From the NCBI GenBank assembly GCA_038237515.1, contig JBBRYP010000014.1:6598-70597 (forward strand): a DNA stretch of 64,000 nt, written 5' to 3'. Below, one piece after another: positions 45,893 through 55,315 of this stretch (position 1 is the stretch's first letter; each line of letters opens with the position of its first letter). The notes beneath the pieces are model-generated. The model made no database searches and had not been told where the DNA came from. It saw only the letters and a list, made by a program, of their open reading frames with translations. The stretch comes from JBBQDZ01 sp038237515 (GTDB lineage: Bacteria > Actinomycetota > Thermoleophilia > Gaiellales > Gaiellaceae). Both the position numbers and the translations under genes were made by a program.

Positions 45893-47611
45893 TCAGCCCT
45901 CCAGGCCGTAGACGTCGCGCGCGACGGCCTCGCTGACGAACCCCTCCTCGACGTCGCGCCGCACGAGCGCGCGGTCACGGCGCTGCGGGTCGCCGTAGCC
46001 GCCGCCGCCGGGCATGAGGATCTTCACCTGGTCGCCGGCGCGCAGCGTGACGCCCGAGAACTTCGAGGGGGACATCGTCCCGAACTCGTCCACGAACGTC
46101 CGCCACTCGTCGTTCCCTGCGCAGCGCACCCACAGTCCGCCCACGGCGCCGTAGCCGCCGCCGAGCACGCCCCACGGCTCCGTCTTCATCCGGTTCAGCA
46201 GCGCGCTCACCGTCACCTCCGGCACCGTCACGGTGAAGATCCGCTCGCCGCCGAGGCCGCCGCGGAACTCCCCAGGGCCGCCGGAGTCCTGCACGAGCCG
46301 GTACGACTCGATCCGGAACGCGGGGTACCGCGTCTCGAAGACCTCGACGGGCGTGTTGCGGCAGTTGCCGTTGATCGTGACGACCATGTTGTTGCCGTCG
46401 AGGCCGCGCCGCCCGCCCCAGCCGACGCCCTCGAAGTGGAAGTGCGCGTACGGCTCGTCGGTGCGCGGGTCGGTGCCGCCGAAGAGGAAGGGCGACGACG
46501 TGCCGCCGCACGAGGCCGCGATGCGGTCCGGGATCGCGTCCTGCAGCGCGCCGAACACCATGTCGGTGATGCGCGGGCTCGTCTCCGTGTTGCCGCCGGC
46601 CACGGGCGCCGGGAACGAGCAGTTCACGATCGTCCCCGGCGGCGCGATGATCGTCAACGGCCGGTAGCAGCCCTCGTTGCGCGGGATCGTCGGGTCGGTG
46701 AGGTGGAGGAACGCGTTGTAGATCGCGGACGCCGTGACCGCATAGATCGCGTTCACCGGGCCGACCGCCTGCTTCGCCGAGCCCGTGAAGTCAGCGATCA
46801 CCTCGCCGCCGTCGACGGTCAGCACGAGTTTGATGGGATATGCGCGGTCGGTGATGCCGTCGTCCTCGATCGCGTCGGTGAAGGTGTAGGTGCCGTCGGG
46901 GATCGCCTCGATCTCGGCGCGCATCCGCCGCTCAGCGATCGCCATCAGCTCCGCCGACATCACCAGGAAGAAGTCGAGCCCGTAGTCGGCGATGAACCTG
47001 TGGATACGGCGCTCGGCCAGGTCGAGCGAGCCCATCATCGCGCGGAAGTCGCCGAGCGTGACTCGCGGCGTGCGATGGTTCGCAAGGATGATCTTCCAGA
47101 CGTCGTCGACGTCCTCGCCTTGCCGCTTGAGCTTCACCGGAGGAAGCAGCAGGCCCTCCTGGTAGACCTCGGTCGCGTCGCCGCTGAGGCCGCCCGGCGT
47201 TTTCGCGCCGACCTCCGACATGTGCGCCACGTTGGCGACGAAGGCGACGATCTTGCCGTCCCAGAACACCGGCTTCAGCAGCATGTGCTCCGGCACGTGG
47301 CCCGAGCCGCGGTACGGGTCGTTGTGGAGGACGACGTCGCCCTCCTCGAACGCGTCGAGCCCGAGCTCCTCGATCGTCCACTCGACCGTGAACTTGATCG
47401 TGCCGATCTGCGACGGGCAGAACTCGGCCTGGGCGAGCATGTTCCCCTGCGGGTCGAAGATGACGCACGAGAAGTCCAGCGACTCGTTGAAGATCGGCGA
47501 GTACGCGGTGGTCATCATCGTCACGCCCATGTCGCGGCAGCAGCTCGTCAGGTAGTTGTCGACCATCGTCAGGGCGACCGGGTCGAACGTCGTCGTGCTC
47601 GCCGTCGTCAT
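45893..47611 (-). CDS. hyuB: HyuB-type hydantoinase/carboxylase beta subunit
   Basis: A 572-residue HydB family protein. SPIFNESLDFSCVIFD near 39, HNDPYRGSGHVPEHMLLK near 95, VGPVNAIYAVTASAIYNAF near 292, GGNTETSPRITD near 342, and GGGGYGDPQRR near 541 are the conserved blocks. It works with HyuA on a cyclic amide or carboxylation substrate. ATG overlaps the HyuA stop by 4 bp. Compared with the fused copy it is equally complete, and all metal-site histidines in the HNDP block are kept. Confidence 0.92.
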   Translation of the reverse strand: MTTASTTTFDPVALTMVDNYLTSCCRDMGVTMMTTAYSPIFNESLDFSCVIFDPQGNMLAQAEFCPSQIGTIKFTVEWTIEELGLDAFEEGDVVLHNDPYRGSGHVPEHMLLKPVFWDGKIVAFVANVAHMSEVGAKTPGGLSGDATEVYQEGLLLPPVKLKRQGEDVDDVWKIILANHRTPRVTLGDFRAMMGSLDLAERRIHRFIADYGLDFFLVMSAELMAIAERRMRAEIEAIPDGTYTFTDAIEDDGITDRAYPIKLVLTVDGGEVIADFTGSAKQAVGPVNAIYAVTASAIYNAFLHLTDPTIPRNEGCYRPLTIIAPPGTIVNCSFPAPVAGGNTETSPRITDMVFGALQDAIPDRIAASCGGTSSPFLFGGTDPRTDEPYAHFHFEGVGWGGRRGLDGNNMVVTINGNCRNTPVEVFETRYPAFRIESYRLVQDSGGPGEFRGGLGGERIFTVTVPEVTVSALLNRMKTEPWGVLGGGYGAVGGLWVRCAGNDEWRTFVDEFGTMSPSKFSGVTLRAGDQVKILMPGGGGYGDPQRRDRALVRRDVEEGFVSEAVARDVYGLEG

Positions 47612-49641
47612 GCGGCTTCCGTCTCGATCACGAGCGCGCCCTGAGCGGTGCGCTCGAGCGTCATCCCCGGCTCGACGAAGAGCGTCGAGCCCTCCTCCTC
47701 GATCACGGCCGGCCCCGCAACGCGCTCGCCGGGCTCGAGTGACACGCGGTGCGCGACGAGCGCGTCGACCCAGCCGTGTCCGCGAACGTAGACCTGGCGC
47801 TCGGAGCGGGCGAAGCCGCCTGCGCCCTTTGCGCGCGTGAAGTCGAGCGGCGGCCGCTCGCCGATCACGCTCACCTTGAAGCTGACCAGCTCGATCACCT
47901 CGCGCTGAATCGCGTAACCGTAGCGCTCGGCGTGGAGCTCGTCGAACCGCCGGAACGCCCGCTCGAGCGCCGCGTCGTCGAGGTCGCCGCCGTCGATCGG
48001 GACCTCGTGCTCGTAGTTCTGGCCGAAGTAGCGCATGTTGATCGCGCGCTCGACCTCGGGCTCGCCAGCGAAGCCCTCCTGCCGTAGCTCGACGAGCGCG
48101 CGCTCGGTGATCCGCTCGAACTGGCGGTTCACGACCGGCGCGTCGACGTTGTTCGAGCGGAACGCCTGCGTCCAGACCTTGTCCACGCGGATGTCCGCGA
48201 GCAGCAGGCCGAGCGCCGAGAAGACGCCGGGGTGCTGGGGCACGATTACCCTCGGAATGCCGAGCACGCGCGCCACCGCGGCCGCGTGCAGCGGCCCGGC
48301 ACCCCCGAACGCGAGGAGCGAGAAGCGGCGTGGATCGTGGCCGCGCTCGAGCGAGACCATCTTGATGGCGCTCGCCATGTTCTCGTTCGCGATTTCGACG
48401 ATCGACGCCGCCAGCTCGAGCGGCGCGAGCCCGATCGGCTCGCCGAGCGCCTCCATCGCCTCCGTCACCACCGACGGATCGAGCCGCATGCGGCCGGCCA
48501 GGAAGTACTCGGGGTTGAGCCGGCCGAGCAGCAGGTTCGCGTCGGTGACGGTCACCTTGGTGCCGCCGCGGCCGTAGCAGATCGGCCCCGGATCGGCCCC
48601 GGCGCTCCGGGGGCCGACACGGAGGAAGCCCCCCGCGTCGACCCACGCGATCGAGCCGCCGCCGGCCCCGATTGACTTGATGTCGATGAGCGGCACCGCC
48701 GCCGGGAGGCCCCATTCGATCTCGTACTCGGTCGTGTGCCGCTGCGCGCCGCCGACGAGGATGCCCACGTCGGCGCTCGTTCCGCCCATGTCGAGCGTGA
48801 GGACGTTCCCCTCGCCGAGCGCGCGCGCCACGTGCTCAGTCGCGGTCAACCCGCCCGCCGGCCCCGACATCACCGTCTGGATGGGCGCTTCGGCCGCCGC
48901 GGCCGCCAGCATCGCGCCGCCGTTCGACTTCATCAGCGTCCACTCGCCGGTCATGCCCGCGTCGCGCAGCGCGCCGTCGAGGCTCGCGACGTACCGCCCG
49001 AACAGCGGGCGGAGGTACGCGTCGGCGATCGTCGTCGACGAGCGCTCGTACTCGCGCCAGATCGGCGCCACCTCCGACGAGACCGACACGGGAATGCCCG
49101 GCAGCTCCTCGGTCAGGATCTCCTTCACACGGTCCTCGTGGTCGGTCGAGACGTACGAGAAGAGCAGGCAGAGCGCGACGGCCTCGGCGCCGGAGTCGCG
49201 GATCGTGCGCGCGAGCTCGCGCACCTCGGCCTCGTCGACCGCCCTCACCTCGTTTCCCTCGGAGTCGAGCCGCTCCTCGAGGCCGAGGCAGAGCCGGCGG
49301 CTCGCAACGAGCGGCGTCGGCTTCGTCCAGCGCAGGTCGTAGAGCACCTTCCGGTTGATCCGCTGGATGAACGGGGTATCCTCAAAGCCCTTCGTCGTCA
49401 CGTAGGCGACCTTGCAACCGGTCCGCTCGATCAGGGCGTTCGTGCCGACGGTCGTCCCGTGCGTGAACGTTTCGAGCTCGGACGCCGCGATGCCGCCCTC
49501 GTCGAGGGCGTTGACGATCGCGCGGCCGGGCGTCGACGGCGTCGACGACGTCTTCAGCGAGTCGACCGCGCCCGTCGCCAGGTCGAACACGACCATGTCG
49601 GTGAACGTCCCGCCCGTGTCGATGCCGACGACGACGCCCAT
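47608..49641 (-). CDS. hyuA: HyuA-type hydantoinase/carboxylase alpha subunit (ATPase)
   Basis: A 677-residue actin-like ATPase subunit: VGIDTGGTFTDMVVFD at the N-terminus, HGTTVGTNALIERTG near 61, LDMGGTSADVGIL near 276, GAGGGSIAWVD near 319, and FGGAGPLHAAAVAR near 420. It activates the substrate with ATP (phosphorylation of an amide or enolate) for the HyuB subunit. ATG overlaps the GntR stop (TGATG), so regulator, HyuA, HyuB, zinc finger, RidA, DSD1 and RidA form one minus-strand operon. Confidence 0.93.
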   Translation of the reverse strand: MGVVVGIDTGGTFTDMVVFDLATGAVDSLKTSSTPSTPGRAIVNALDEGGIAASELETFTHGTTVGTNALIERTGCKVAYVTTKGFEDTPFIQRINRKVLYDLRWTKPTPLVASRRLCLGLEERLDSEGNEVRAVDEAEVRELARTIRDSGAEAVALCLLFSYVSTDHEDRVKEILTEELPGIPVSVSSEVAPIWREYERSSTTIADAYLRPLFGRYVASLDGALRDAGMTGEWTLMKSNGGAMLAAAAAEAPIQTVMSGPAGGLTATEHVARALGEGNVLTLDMGGTSADVGILVGGAQRHTTEYEIEWGLPAAVPLIDIKSIGAGGGSIAWVDAGGFLRVGPRSAGADPGPICYGRGGTKVTVTDANLLLGRLNPEYFLAGRMRLDPSVVTEAMEALGEPIGLAPLELAASIVEIANENMASAIKMVSLERGHDPRRFSLLAFGGAGPLHAAAVARVLGIPRVIVPQHPGVFSALGLLLADIRVDKVWTQAFRSNNVDAPVVNRQFERITERALVELRQEGFAGEPEVERAINMRYFGQNYEHEVPIDGGDLDDAALERAFRRFDELHAERYGYAIQREVIELVSFKVSVIGERPPLDFTRAKGAGGFARSERQVYVRGHGWVDALVAHRVSLEPGERVAGPAVIEEEGSTLFVEPGMTLERTAQGALVIETEAA

Positions 49642-50429
49642 CAGTCGGCCGAAGTCGCGGTCGGCACGCGGAGCACGGCCGTCTCGCCGAGCCCGCAGAG
49701 GTCCGCGCGCGCGGCCCAGACGAGGTGGTCGCGCATGGCGTCGCCAGCGGCGCGCTCGTCGCGCGCGAGGATCGCGTCCGCGATGCGCCGGTGCTGCTCG
49801 GCAACTTGCTCGGTGTCGGTCGCGTCGAGGCTCGAGAAGCCCCACAGCGTCCCGATCACCTCGCGGATGTCGCGGCTGACCGCGGCCAACACGCGGTTGT
49901 CGCTGGCACGGGCGAGCAGGTTGTGGAACGAGCGGTCGACCGCCATCACCTCGGCCACCGACGCGTCCGCGTCCACGAGCTGCTCCATGGCATCGGCGAG
50001 CTCGCCGAGCGCGGCCAGTTCGCCGTCCGAACCGCGGTCTGCCATCCAGGCTGCGGCCTGCGGCTCGATCAGGATGCGGAACTCGTAGAGGTCGTGCAGC
50101 AGCGGCTCGGCCTTGCTCTCCCGGCGAAGTGCCTCCTGGAGGGTCGCGCTCAGGATGTCCCAGTCCTCGGGCGGGCACACCTTGGTGCGCTTTCCGTGCT
50201 GGATGTTGACCATGCCGAGCATGCCGAGCGCCTGCACCGTCTCGCGTGCGACGGTGCGGCTGACGCCGTAGGTGATGACGATCTCCTCGGAGGACGGGAA
50301 CGCCTCCCCGAGGCCGATGCGACCCGAGACGATCTCTGCCGCGAGCAGCGTCGAGAGCTGCTCGCTCAGGCGTTGCGGCTCGCGCAGGCCCTCTCGGATC
50401 GTCGAGCGCCCTTCAGGCGACACCGACAC
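49641..50429 (-). CDS. GntR family regulator, FadR/FCD subfamily
   Basis: A 262-residue regulator: winged HTH at about residues 22-85 (LLAAEIVSGRIGLGEAFPSSEE and YGVSRTVARETVQAL) and FCD domain at ~105-245 (VDRSFHNLLARAS carries the D-x-x-x-H metal ligands). It is located between a DHDPS-family lyase (about 17 bp overlap) and hyuA, so local control of the hyu operon is expected. It is also a candidate to bind the CTATAGC-type sites. Confidence 0.9.
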   Translation of the reverse strand: MSVSPEGRSTIREGLREPQRLSEQLSTLLAAEIVSGRIGLGEAFPSSEEIVITYGVSRTVARETVQALGMLGMVNIQHGKRTKVCPPEDWDILSATLQEALRRESKAEPLLHDLYEFRILIEPQAAAWMADRGSDGELAALGELADAMEQLVDADASVAEVMAVDRSFHNLLARASDNRVLAAVSRDIREVIGTLWGFSSLDATDTEQVAEQHRRIADAILARDERAAGDAMRDHLVWAARADLCGLGETAVLRVPTATSAD

Positions 50430-51339
50430 CGTCCTCGGCGCGCCGGATGCCGGCGAGGTGCCGCTCGAGCAGCTGCTCCGACGCGCGGCCGAGCGCGCCC
50501 GCCGGCGGGCGGAGGGCGTCGTGCTCGAGGACGCCGCGCTGCACCAGGATCCGCTTCGCGCAGGCGTTGTAGTGGTCGATCGAGTGCTGCATCTCGAAGA
50601 CGAGCACGGGCAGCAGCTCGCGCAGCAGCTCGTCGGCGAGGGTCGAGTCGCCGCGGGCCTCCGCCTCGTACACGCGCACGAGGAAGTCTACGAGGTCGAC
50701 GCCGGGGATGATCCCCGCGGCGCCGCTGCGCACGCAATCGAGCAGGTACATGCCGCCGTCGCCGCCCCAGACCCCCCAGTCGCCCCCGAGCTCGTCGAGC
50801 CAAGAGCTCAGCTCCGCCGGACCCGCCTCGAGCTTCACGAGCCGCACGTTCTCGGCGCGACTCCCCACTTCGCGCACCACGCCGACGCCGAGGCCGAGGC
50901 CGATGTAGGCGGGCGCGTCCTGGATCATCACCGGCACGGCGACGGACGAGGCGATCCGGACGAAGTAGTCGACGAGCGCGCCCGAGTCGACGGCGCCGCT
51001 CATCGGCGCAGGCACGACGACGCAGCTCGCTCCGGCGACCTCCGCCTGGCGGGCGAGCTCGATCGAGAGGCGGGTGCTCGGAGCGCCGACGCCCACGAAG
51101 ACGGGCACCGCCCCGGCGACCTCGTCGACGATCGCGTCCATCAGCTCCCTCCGCTCGTCCGCCGCGAGCTTCAGCACCTCGCCCGCGAGGCCGAACGCGA
51201 CGATCCCGTGCGAGCCGCACTCGAGCGCGAAGCGGACGACGCGCCGCTGTGCGTCGAGGTCGACGTCGTCGTCGGGCGTGAACGGCGTGCAGATGGCGGG
51301 GTAGATCCCTCGCCACGTCTTGATCGCCGACGCCGTCAC
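50413..51339 (-). CDS. Dihydrodipicolinate synthase/N-acetylneuraminate lyase family aldolase
   Basis: A 308-residue class I aldolase barrel. The Schiff-base Lys is in VRLVKLEAG (near residue 170), GSHGIVAFGLAGE (42-54) replaces the usual G-T-T-G-E substrate loop, and VPAPM lies near 112. The classical YN-P tyrosine is altered (IQDAPAYIG). It therefore probably handles a 2-oxoacid other than those of lysine synthesis, splitting off pyruvate or dehydrating a sugar acid. It opens the hyu operon. Confidence 0.88.
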   Translation of the reverse strand: MTASAIKTWRGIYPAICTPFTPDDDVDLDAQRRVVRFALECGSHGIVAFGLAGEVLKLAADERRELMDAIVDEVAGAVPVFVGVGAPSTRLSIELARQAEVAGASCVVVPAPMSGAVDSGALVDYFVRIASSVAVPVMIQDAPAYIGLGLGVGVVREVGSRAENVRLVKLEAGPAELSSWLDELGGDWGVWGGDGGMYLLDCVRSGAAGIIPGVDLVDFLVRVYEAEARGDSTLADELLRELLPVLVFEMQHSIDHYNACAKRILVQRGVLEHDALRPPAGALGRASEQLLERHLAGIRRAEDGVGVA

Positions 51340-51454
51340 CCTCCACCCCCTCCACGGGAAACCACTCCACCCGCCCCGGCCCGGGCACCGGCGACAGGAG
51401 GGGCCGGTGGCGACGCGGGTCGGCGCGGGCCGAGCTTATCATCCGAGATTACAA

Positions 51455-52234
51455 GTGTCCGAACCGACTACTCCACGGCTCGACGGACGGGTCGCGATCG
51501 TCACCGGAGCCGGCCGCGGGATCGGGCGGGCGATCGCCACTCGCCTCGCCGCGGAGGGCGCGGCCGTCGTGGCGACGCAGCGGACCGTGGACGAGGGCGA
51601 GGAGCTCGCCCGGTCGCTCGCGGAGCAGGGGCTCGAGCTCGCGTTCGTGCCGGCGGACGTGCGCAGCGAGCGCGACGGCGCGCGCGTCGTCGACTGGGCG
51701 CTGGCGCAGTACGGGCGTATCGACGTGCTGTGCAACAACGCGGGCGTCGGCCTGCTCAAGTCGGTGACCGAGACTGAGCGGGAGGAGTACGACCGCGTGC
51801 TCGACACGAACCTGTGGGGCCTCTTCACCGTCTCGCGGTACGCGATCCCGCACATGGTCGCCGCCGGCGGCGGCTCCGTGATCAACATCGGCTCGGTCGC
51901 CGCCACCGTCGGCTTCGCGACCGACGCCGCGTACTGCGCTTCGAAGGGCGCCGTCCATGCACTCACCCGGCAGATGGCGCTCGACTATGCGAAGTACAAC
52001 GTGCGCGTGAACTGCGTCGCGCCCGGGTTCATCGAGACCGAGCAGGTGCGCGTCTACCTCGACAGCCACGACGACCCGGCAGCCGCGGAGCGGGAGACGG
52101 TCGCGCTGCACCCGCTGGGCCGCCTGGGGCGTCCGGAGGAGGTCGCGGCGGTCGTGGCGTTCCTCGCCTCGGACGACGCGTCGTTCGTCACCGGCTCGTC
52201 CTACACCGTCGACGGCGGCCTGCTCGCCTGGTAG
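51455..52234 (+). CDS. Short-chain dehydrogenase/reductase (SDR)
   Basis: A 259-residue classical SDR: TGAGRGIG (17-24), NNAG (94-97), catalytic Ser147, Tyr160 and Lys164, and C-terminal FVTGSSYTVDGG. The GTG start follows CTTATCATCCGAGATTACAA closely, with no Shine-Dalgarno, so the message may be leaderless. It is divergent from the DHDPS/hyu operon (115 bp) and cotranscribed with the NodB-fold gene 11 bp downstream. Confidence 0.9.
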   Translation: MSEPTTPRLDGRVAIVTGAGRGIGRAIATRLAAEGAAVVATQRTVDEGEELARSLAEQGLELAFVPADVRSERDGARVVDWALAQYGRIDVLCNNAGVGLLKSVTETEREEYDRVLDTNLWGLFTVSRYAIPHMVAAGGGSVINIGSVAATVGFATDAAYCASKGAVHALTRQMALDYAKYNVRVNCVAPGFIETEQVRVYLDSHDDPAAAERETVALHPLGRLGRPEEVAAVVAFLASDDASFVTGSSYTVDGGLLAW

Positions 52235-52245
52235 GAGGGACCTTC

Positions 52246-53127
52246 ATGGCAACGATCCTCGTCGGCTACGACGTGGAGACGGCGGCCGTCGGCGAGGCCC
52301 TGTCGCTCTTCACCGAGAGCCCGAACTTCCCGCTCTACGAGCTCGCCCTCGACCCCCAAACGTGCGCCGACGCGCTAGAGCTGCTGATTGAGGTGCACGC
52401 CGACGTCGGAGTGCCGGCGACGCTCTTCGTCTGCGGACGCACGCTCTTGCACGCGCTCGAGCCGGTGCGAGCGGCGCAGGCGAGCGGACTGTTTGACGTG
52501 CAGCAACACACGTTCACGCACGTCCCGTTCAAGGACATCGTCTACTCGCCCGGCCCCGGGCTCGTCGGCACGATCGCGGCGTCACCGCCGGTAGCGCTGC
52601 TCGAGGAGCTCAGGGCGACGTCGCGCGTGATCCACGAGCAGCTCGGCGGCGACCCCGTCGTCGGCGTGCGCACGCCCTTCGGCTACCACCGCGGACTGCG
52701 TGAGCGCCCCGACCTGCTCGAGGTCCTCCGCGCCGCGGGCCTGCGCTACGTCACCTCGTGGGGCCGGAACGAGGAGAACGGCAACCCGACTCCGTGGGTG
52801 CAGCCCTTCGCCTACGAGGAGGAGGGGTACGGCGACATCCTCGAGCTCCCGTTCCAGTTCTGGCTCGACGTCGTCTGGTTCGACCAGCACGGCTACGACA
52901 CCGGCCCGCAGCTCCTCGAGACGCTGAAGGGCGCGGTCGACGAGGTCGCCGAGCGCGACCTCGTCTACGGCGCGTGCTTCCACGACTGGGTCGCGATCGC
53001 CTCGGACGAGCGGCGCGTCGGCTGGCTGCGCGGCTTCTTCCGCTATGCGAAGGAGCGCGGCGTCGAGGTCACGACCTACACGGACTACTGGCGGCGCGTC
53101 GCCGGCGGTGACGTGCCGCCCGCGTGA
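52246..53127 (+). CDS. Polysaccharide deacetylase (NodB-fold) family hydrolase, copy 2
   Basis: A 293-residue paralogue of the protein at 37.12 kb. Asp9 (GYDVET), metal pair His88 and His92 (QQHTFTHVPF), GVRTPFGYHRG (139-149), TSWGRNEENGNPTPWVQPF (170-188) and LPFQFWLDVVWFD (201-213) are shared. GTAGGAGGG precedes the ATG. No signal peptide. In both copies the gene is adjacent to an SDR and a few genes from a HyuAB set, which supports a cyclic-amide hydrolase role (PuuE/imidase-like) rather than cell-wall deacetylation; this is inference. Confidence 0.88.
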   Translation: MATILVGYDVETAAVGEALSLFTESPNFPLYELALDPQTCADALELLIEVHADVGVPATLFVCGRTLLHALEPVRAAQASGLFDVQQHTFTHVPFKDIVYSPGPGLVGTIAASPPVALLEELRATSRVIHEQLGGDPVVGVRTPFGYHRGLRERPDLLEVLRAAGLRYVTSWGRNEENGNPTPWVQPFAYEEEGYGDILELPFQFWLDVVWFDQHGYDTGPQLLETLKGAVDEVAERDLVYGACFHDWVAIASDERRVGWLRGFFRYAKERGVEVTTYTDYWRRVAGGDVPPA

Positions 53128-53130
53128 CGC

Positions 53131-54039
53131 TCAGAACGCGGTCTCGATGACCGGGAAGTGCGGGCCGTGGATCGGCTCGCCCGGCTGGCACTCGAGCTCG
53201 TCGTCGGTGTAGTTGTAGGGGAACCGGAGCGCGCCGAGCCACGTCGTCCCGCCCGCGACGTAGCGCGGGATGAAACCGCGCCGCGGGGTCTGCTTCGTGT
53301 TCGGGCCCGAGGCGTGCCAGATCAGCGCGTGGTGGAAGCCGCACTCGCCGGCCTTCAGCTCGTAGCCGACCGCCTCGAGGCCGATTTCCTCGGGCGGGCG
53401 CACCTCGCCGAGGCCCGGCCGCTCGTCGTGCATGAAGGAGCTGCCGTCGCCGAACTCGACCGGGAGCTTCTCGCCGAGCTTGTGCGAGCCCTCCGCGACC
53501 TGCATGGCGCCGTTCTCCGCGCTCACGTCGTCGAGCGCGATCCAGCAGGTGACGGCAGCCGGCGTAGCGATCGGCCAGTAGGCGAAGTCCTGGTGCCACC
53601 CGAGCTCGCCGCCGACGACCGGCTTCTTGATCACGGCGCCATCCTCGAGCAGCACGACCTCCTTCGAGCCGAGGAGCTGCCGCGCCATGCCGGCGATCAC
53701 GGGGTTCGAGTCGATCTTCCAGAAGCGATCGTCTCGCTCCCAGAGGTTGAACAGGAACGGCACCGAGTGCGGCTTCTTCTCGACCTCCTTCTCGGCCTGC
53801 TCGAGCACTACGGTTCCGGAGCCGACGGTCGCCTTCGTCTCGCCGTGGCTCGAGTCGACGATCTTGTCGGTCAGCTCGTACTGCTGCGAGTGGCGGCGGC
53901 CCTCGAGGTGGTCCTCGAGCGCCGCCCGCGCCTCCTCGACCTGCTCGTCGGTGAGGACGCGGATCGGGAAGAGGTAGCCGCGCTCGTGGTAGCTCTTTAT
54001 CTCGTCGGGGGTCAGCGGGTCTGTGCGAACGTCACTCAT
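53131..54039 (-). CDS. Phytanoyl-CoA dioxygenase (PhyH) family Fe(II)/2-oxoglutarate oxygenase
   Basis: A 302-residue PhyH-type oxygenase. The iron motif H-x-D is in GELGWHQDFAYW (about 147-158), and the distal His is in HHALIWHASGPN, followed by Arg in PRRGFIPRY that binds 2-oxoglutarate. PhyH enzymes hydroxylate small organic acids, ectoine, alkylphosphonates or N-alkyl compounds. ATG overlaps the hydrolase-cupin gene stop by 4 bp. It is the terminal gene of the 59.6-53.1 kb operon. Substrate unknown. Confidence 0.9.
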   Translation of the reverse strand: MSDVRTDPLTPDEIKSYHERGYLFPIRVLTDEQVEEARAALEDHLEGRRHSQQYELTDKIVDSSHGETKATVGSGTVVLEQAEKEVEKKPHSVPFLFNLWERDDRFWKIDSNPVIAGMARQLLGSKEVVLLEDGAVIKKPVVGGELGWHQDFAYWPIATPAAVTCWIALDDVSAENGAMQVAEGSHKLGEKLPVEFGDGSSFMHDERPGLGEVRPPEEIGLEAVGYELKAGECGFHHALIWHASGPNTKQTPRRGFIPRYVAGGTTWLGALRFPYNYTDDELECQPGEPIHGPHFPVIETAF

Positions 54040-55301
54040 TGCACCTTCTCCTCGTCGTCGGGGAGCGGGACGTAGCCCGCCTGTTCGATGCTCCCGGCAC
54101 CGCCGAAGGCCCACAGGATCACGCAGTCGTCGTCACGGGAGGTGCCGGTGATCCGGTGCGGAGTCGCGCGCGGGATGAAGCAGATGTCACCGGGGCCGAG
54201 GTCGAGGCTCCGGTCGCCGATCTTCTGCGTCCCGCGCCCGCTCACGACCATCACCACCTCCTCGGCGTGCGGGTGGTGGTGGTTCTCGTGCGTCGCACCG
54301 AACGGGTACGTCGACTGCCCGAAGGCGATCAGCGATGCGCCAGTGTGCTCGCCCACGACCCAGCGGACGTCGAGGTGGCCGAATGGCCCTGACCGCGCGT
54401 TCCGCGGCGTGCGATCGGCGCGGAGGACGCCCGGACGCCTTTCGCCGGCGGCGGTCGCGACGACCTCGACCTCGCGAACGAACTCGAGGATCGCGTCGGC
54501 CGTCGCCTGCGGCGCCTCGAGCGGGATCGAGTGGCCGGCCTCCGCGAACTCCACGAGCCGCGCGTTCGGCAGCGACGCCACAAGCTCGCGGCCGTGCTCG
54601 GGCAGCGTGCGGTTGTCGAGGCTGCCGACGACGACGAGCACCGGCTGACCGATCTCGCCAAGGCGGCGGGAGAGGGGCTCGGCACCCGCGATCGCGCGGC
54701 ACTGGCGGACGTAGTCGCGGGCGTCGTTCTCGAGCAGCAGGTTGCGGTACTCGTCGAGGATCGCGCCGTCACGCGCGAGCGACGGCGCGGCGAACGGTGG
54801 GTTTCTCGCCCAGACGTCGTCGATCCAGCGCTCGAGGCCGTCGCTTTCGATCCGCTCCGCGGAGGCGAGCATGCGCGGCGCGAGGTTCGTGAGATCCGCC
54901 TCGGTTCCGATGAGCACGAGCGCCCCGGGCAGCTCGGGCCGCTCGAGCGCGAGCTTCAGGGCGATCGCCGCGCCGAGCGAGTGGCCCACGACCGTCGGCC
55001 GCTCGAGCTCGAGCCGCTCGATCATGGTCGCGAGGTCGGCTGCCCAGCGCGCGAGCGTGAGCTCACCGCGCTCGGTCTCGCGCGAGCGGCCCGCGCCGCG
55101 CAGGTCGACCCGGACGATCGTGTGCCCGCCGCCGAGCGAGTCGGCGACGCGGTTCCAGAGCGCACCCGTCAGGCCGAGCCCGTGGACGAGCAGGAGCGGC
55201 GGCCCCTCACCGTCGACCTCGAGGTACAGCTCGGCCCCCCCGACGTCGAGCAGCTGCCCCGCCTTCGCCGCAAGTCCCCGGGTCGTCGTCGTTCCTTCCA
55301 T
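54036..55301 (-). CDS. Alpha/beta hydrolase fused to a C-terminal cupin
   Basis: A 421-residue two-domain protein. Residues ~15-280 form an alpha/beta hydrolase: LLLVHGLGLTG (36-46), nucleophile elbow VVGHSLGAA with Ser108, catalytic His257 in AEAGHSIP, and acid near SLDN (227-230). Residues ~300-421 form a cupin with HENHHHPHAEEVVMVVSG (338-355) and PGDICFIPRATPHRI (370-384). The hydrolase half resembles enol-lactonase/NicD-type enzymes. The fusion is uncommon; the cupin could be a metal-dependent second activity. ATG at 55301 is 14 bp after the E1 beta stop. Specific function is unknown. Confidence 0.87.
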   Translation of the reverse strand: MEGTTTTRGLAAKAGQLLDVGGAELYLEVDGEGPPLLLVHGLGLTGALWNRVADSLGGGHTIVRVDLRGAGRSRETERGELTLARWAADLATMIERLELERPTVVGHSLGAAIALKLALERPELPGALVLIGTEADLTNLAPRMLASAERIESDGLERWIDDVWARNPPFAAPSLARDGAILDEYRNLLLENDARDYVRQCRAIAGAEPLSRRLGEIGQPVLVVVGSLDNRTLPEHGRELVASLPNARLVEFAEAGHSIPLEAPQATADAILEFVREVEVVATAAGERRPGVLRADRTPRNARSGPFGHLDVRWVVGEHTGASLIAFGQSTYPFGATHENHHHPHAEEVVMVVSGRGTQKIGDRSLDLGPGDICFIPRATPHRITGTSRDDDCVILWAFGGAGSIEQAGYVPLPDDEEKVQ

Positions 55302-55315
55302 CTGCGCTCCTCCGA

